64,000 nt of DNA from Sphingosinicella sp. BN140058 (GTDB lineage: Bacteria > Pseudomonadota > Alphaproteobacteria > Sphingomonadales > Sphingomonadaceae), in the NCBI RefSeq assembly GCF_004135585.1, contig NZ_CP035501.1:4721501-4785500 (forward strand). The letters run 5' to 3'. The notes under the pieces are model-generated. The model worked only from the letters and a program-made list of their open reading frames with translations. It was not told the DNA's origin and searched no databases. Made by a program: the position numbers and the translations under genes. How positions within the stretch are numbered: position 1 is the first letter of the stretch; each line of letters starts with the position of its first letter. Of this stretch, positions 63,812 through 64,000 are shown one piece after another.

Positions 63812-64000
63812 ATGGCCAAACCCAAGAAGCGCTACGTCTGCCAGGTCTGCGGCTCCGTCCAGAGCCGCTGGCAGGGCCAATGCCCCGATTGCAACGAATG
63901 GAACACGCTCGTCGAGGATGCGGGCGGGGTCGTGACGCCCTTCTCGGCGCGGCACAATCTGCGCGGCGGCGGTCAGACCGTCCAGCTCGTCGGGCTCGAT
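63812..64000 (+). CDS. radA: DNA repair protein RadA, N-terminal part
   Basis: The first 63 residues are visible before the right edge. MAKPKKRYVCQVCGS and GQCPDCNEWNTLVED form the four-Cys zinc finger unique to RadA/Sms. The RecA-like ATPase would follow beyond the window. RadA promotes branch migration in recombinational repair. Confidence 0.93.
   Translation, partial: MAKPKKRYVCQVCGSVQSRWQGQCPDCNEWNTLVEDAGGVVTPFSARHNLRGGGQTVQLVGLD

Overview
The window is chromosomal DNA of a high-GC alphaproteobacterium, most likely a sphingomonad (order Sphingomonadales). Supporting signs are several proteins with the sphingomonad-style motifs IVVTGSR or EIVVCARR, two promoters matching the EcfG general stress consensus (GGAAC-N16/17-CGTT), an Arg-rich extended RluB, and the lapA/pyrF/accD/folC neighbourhood. 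Genes are densely packed on both strands. I see no rRNA, tRNA, CRISPR array, transposase or prophage. The only repetitive DNA consists of REP-like palindromes in two families.

Layout. 1-7.3 kb: a truncated exported protein, an ABM-like small protein, a GAF-PAS histidine kinase, an ECF sigma factor / VWA lipoprotein / membrane TPR module, and two small proteins. 7.3-12.8 kb: a complete cyanophycin operon (cphA, isoaspartyl peptidase, cyanophycinase) followed by an enoyl-CoA hydratase. 12.9-17.7 kb: acs, a 51-residue small protein gene, an MFS transporter and a DUF2383-type stress protein. 17.8-26.2 kb: an operon of beta-propeller, NUDIX, GST and methyltransferase genes, divergent from a Tat-exported flavin amine oxidase, then a 998-residue subtilase with RTX repeats. 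26.2-33.4 kb: an SDR dehydrogenase, small secreted and CxxC proteins, a thiolase, a PRC-barrel stress gene, and a glutathione-dependent formaldehyde operon (frmA-purU-fghA-cysQ). 33.5-41.5 kb: prfC, pcm, small disordered and single-pass membrane proteins, a two-gene bacterial-PH-domain operon, and MFS-cysK. 41.6-50.1 kb: a DUF885 peptidase-like lipoprotein, a DUF559 endonuclease gene enclosed by inverted REP-like repeats, a UvrD/PcrA helicase, rsmD, rluB, an orphan response regulator and a Rieske oxygenase. 50.2-64 kb: ampG, a TPR protein, folC-accD, pyrF-lapA, a patatin-like protein, RlpA, an M13 metallopeptidase, a beta-lactamase-fold hydrolase, an EEP nuclease family protein, an HPF/RaiA-like protein and the start of radA.

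How genes work together. cphA makes the Asp-Arg polymer, cyanophycinase cuts it to beta-Asp-Arg, and the isoaspartyl peptidase splits that dipeptide, so one coupled operon holds both storage and release. frmA and fghA convert S-hydroxymethylglutathione to formate and glutathione, and purU adds formate release from formyl-THF. pcm at 35 kb repairs isoaspartyl damage in proteins.

The most unusual features are the DUF559 nuclease gene whose Shine-Dalgarno sequence and stop codon both lie in the flanking inverted REP copies, the matching empty REP doublet between folC and accD, the TonB-box-like motifs in two non-receptor proteins of the ECF module, the calcium-loop insertion and duplicated modules of the subtilase, and the apparent absence of trpFBA between pyrF and accD.
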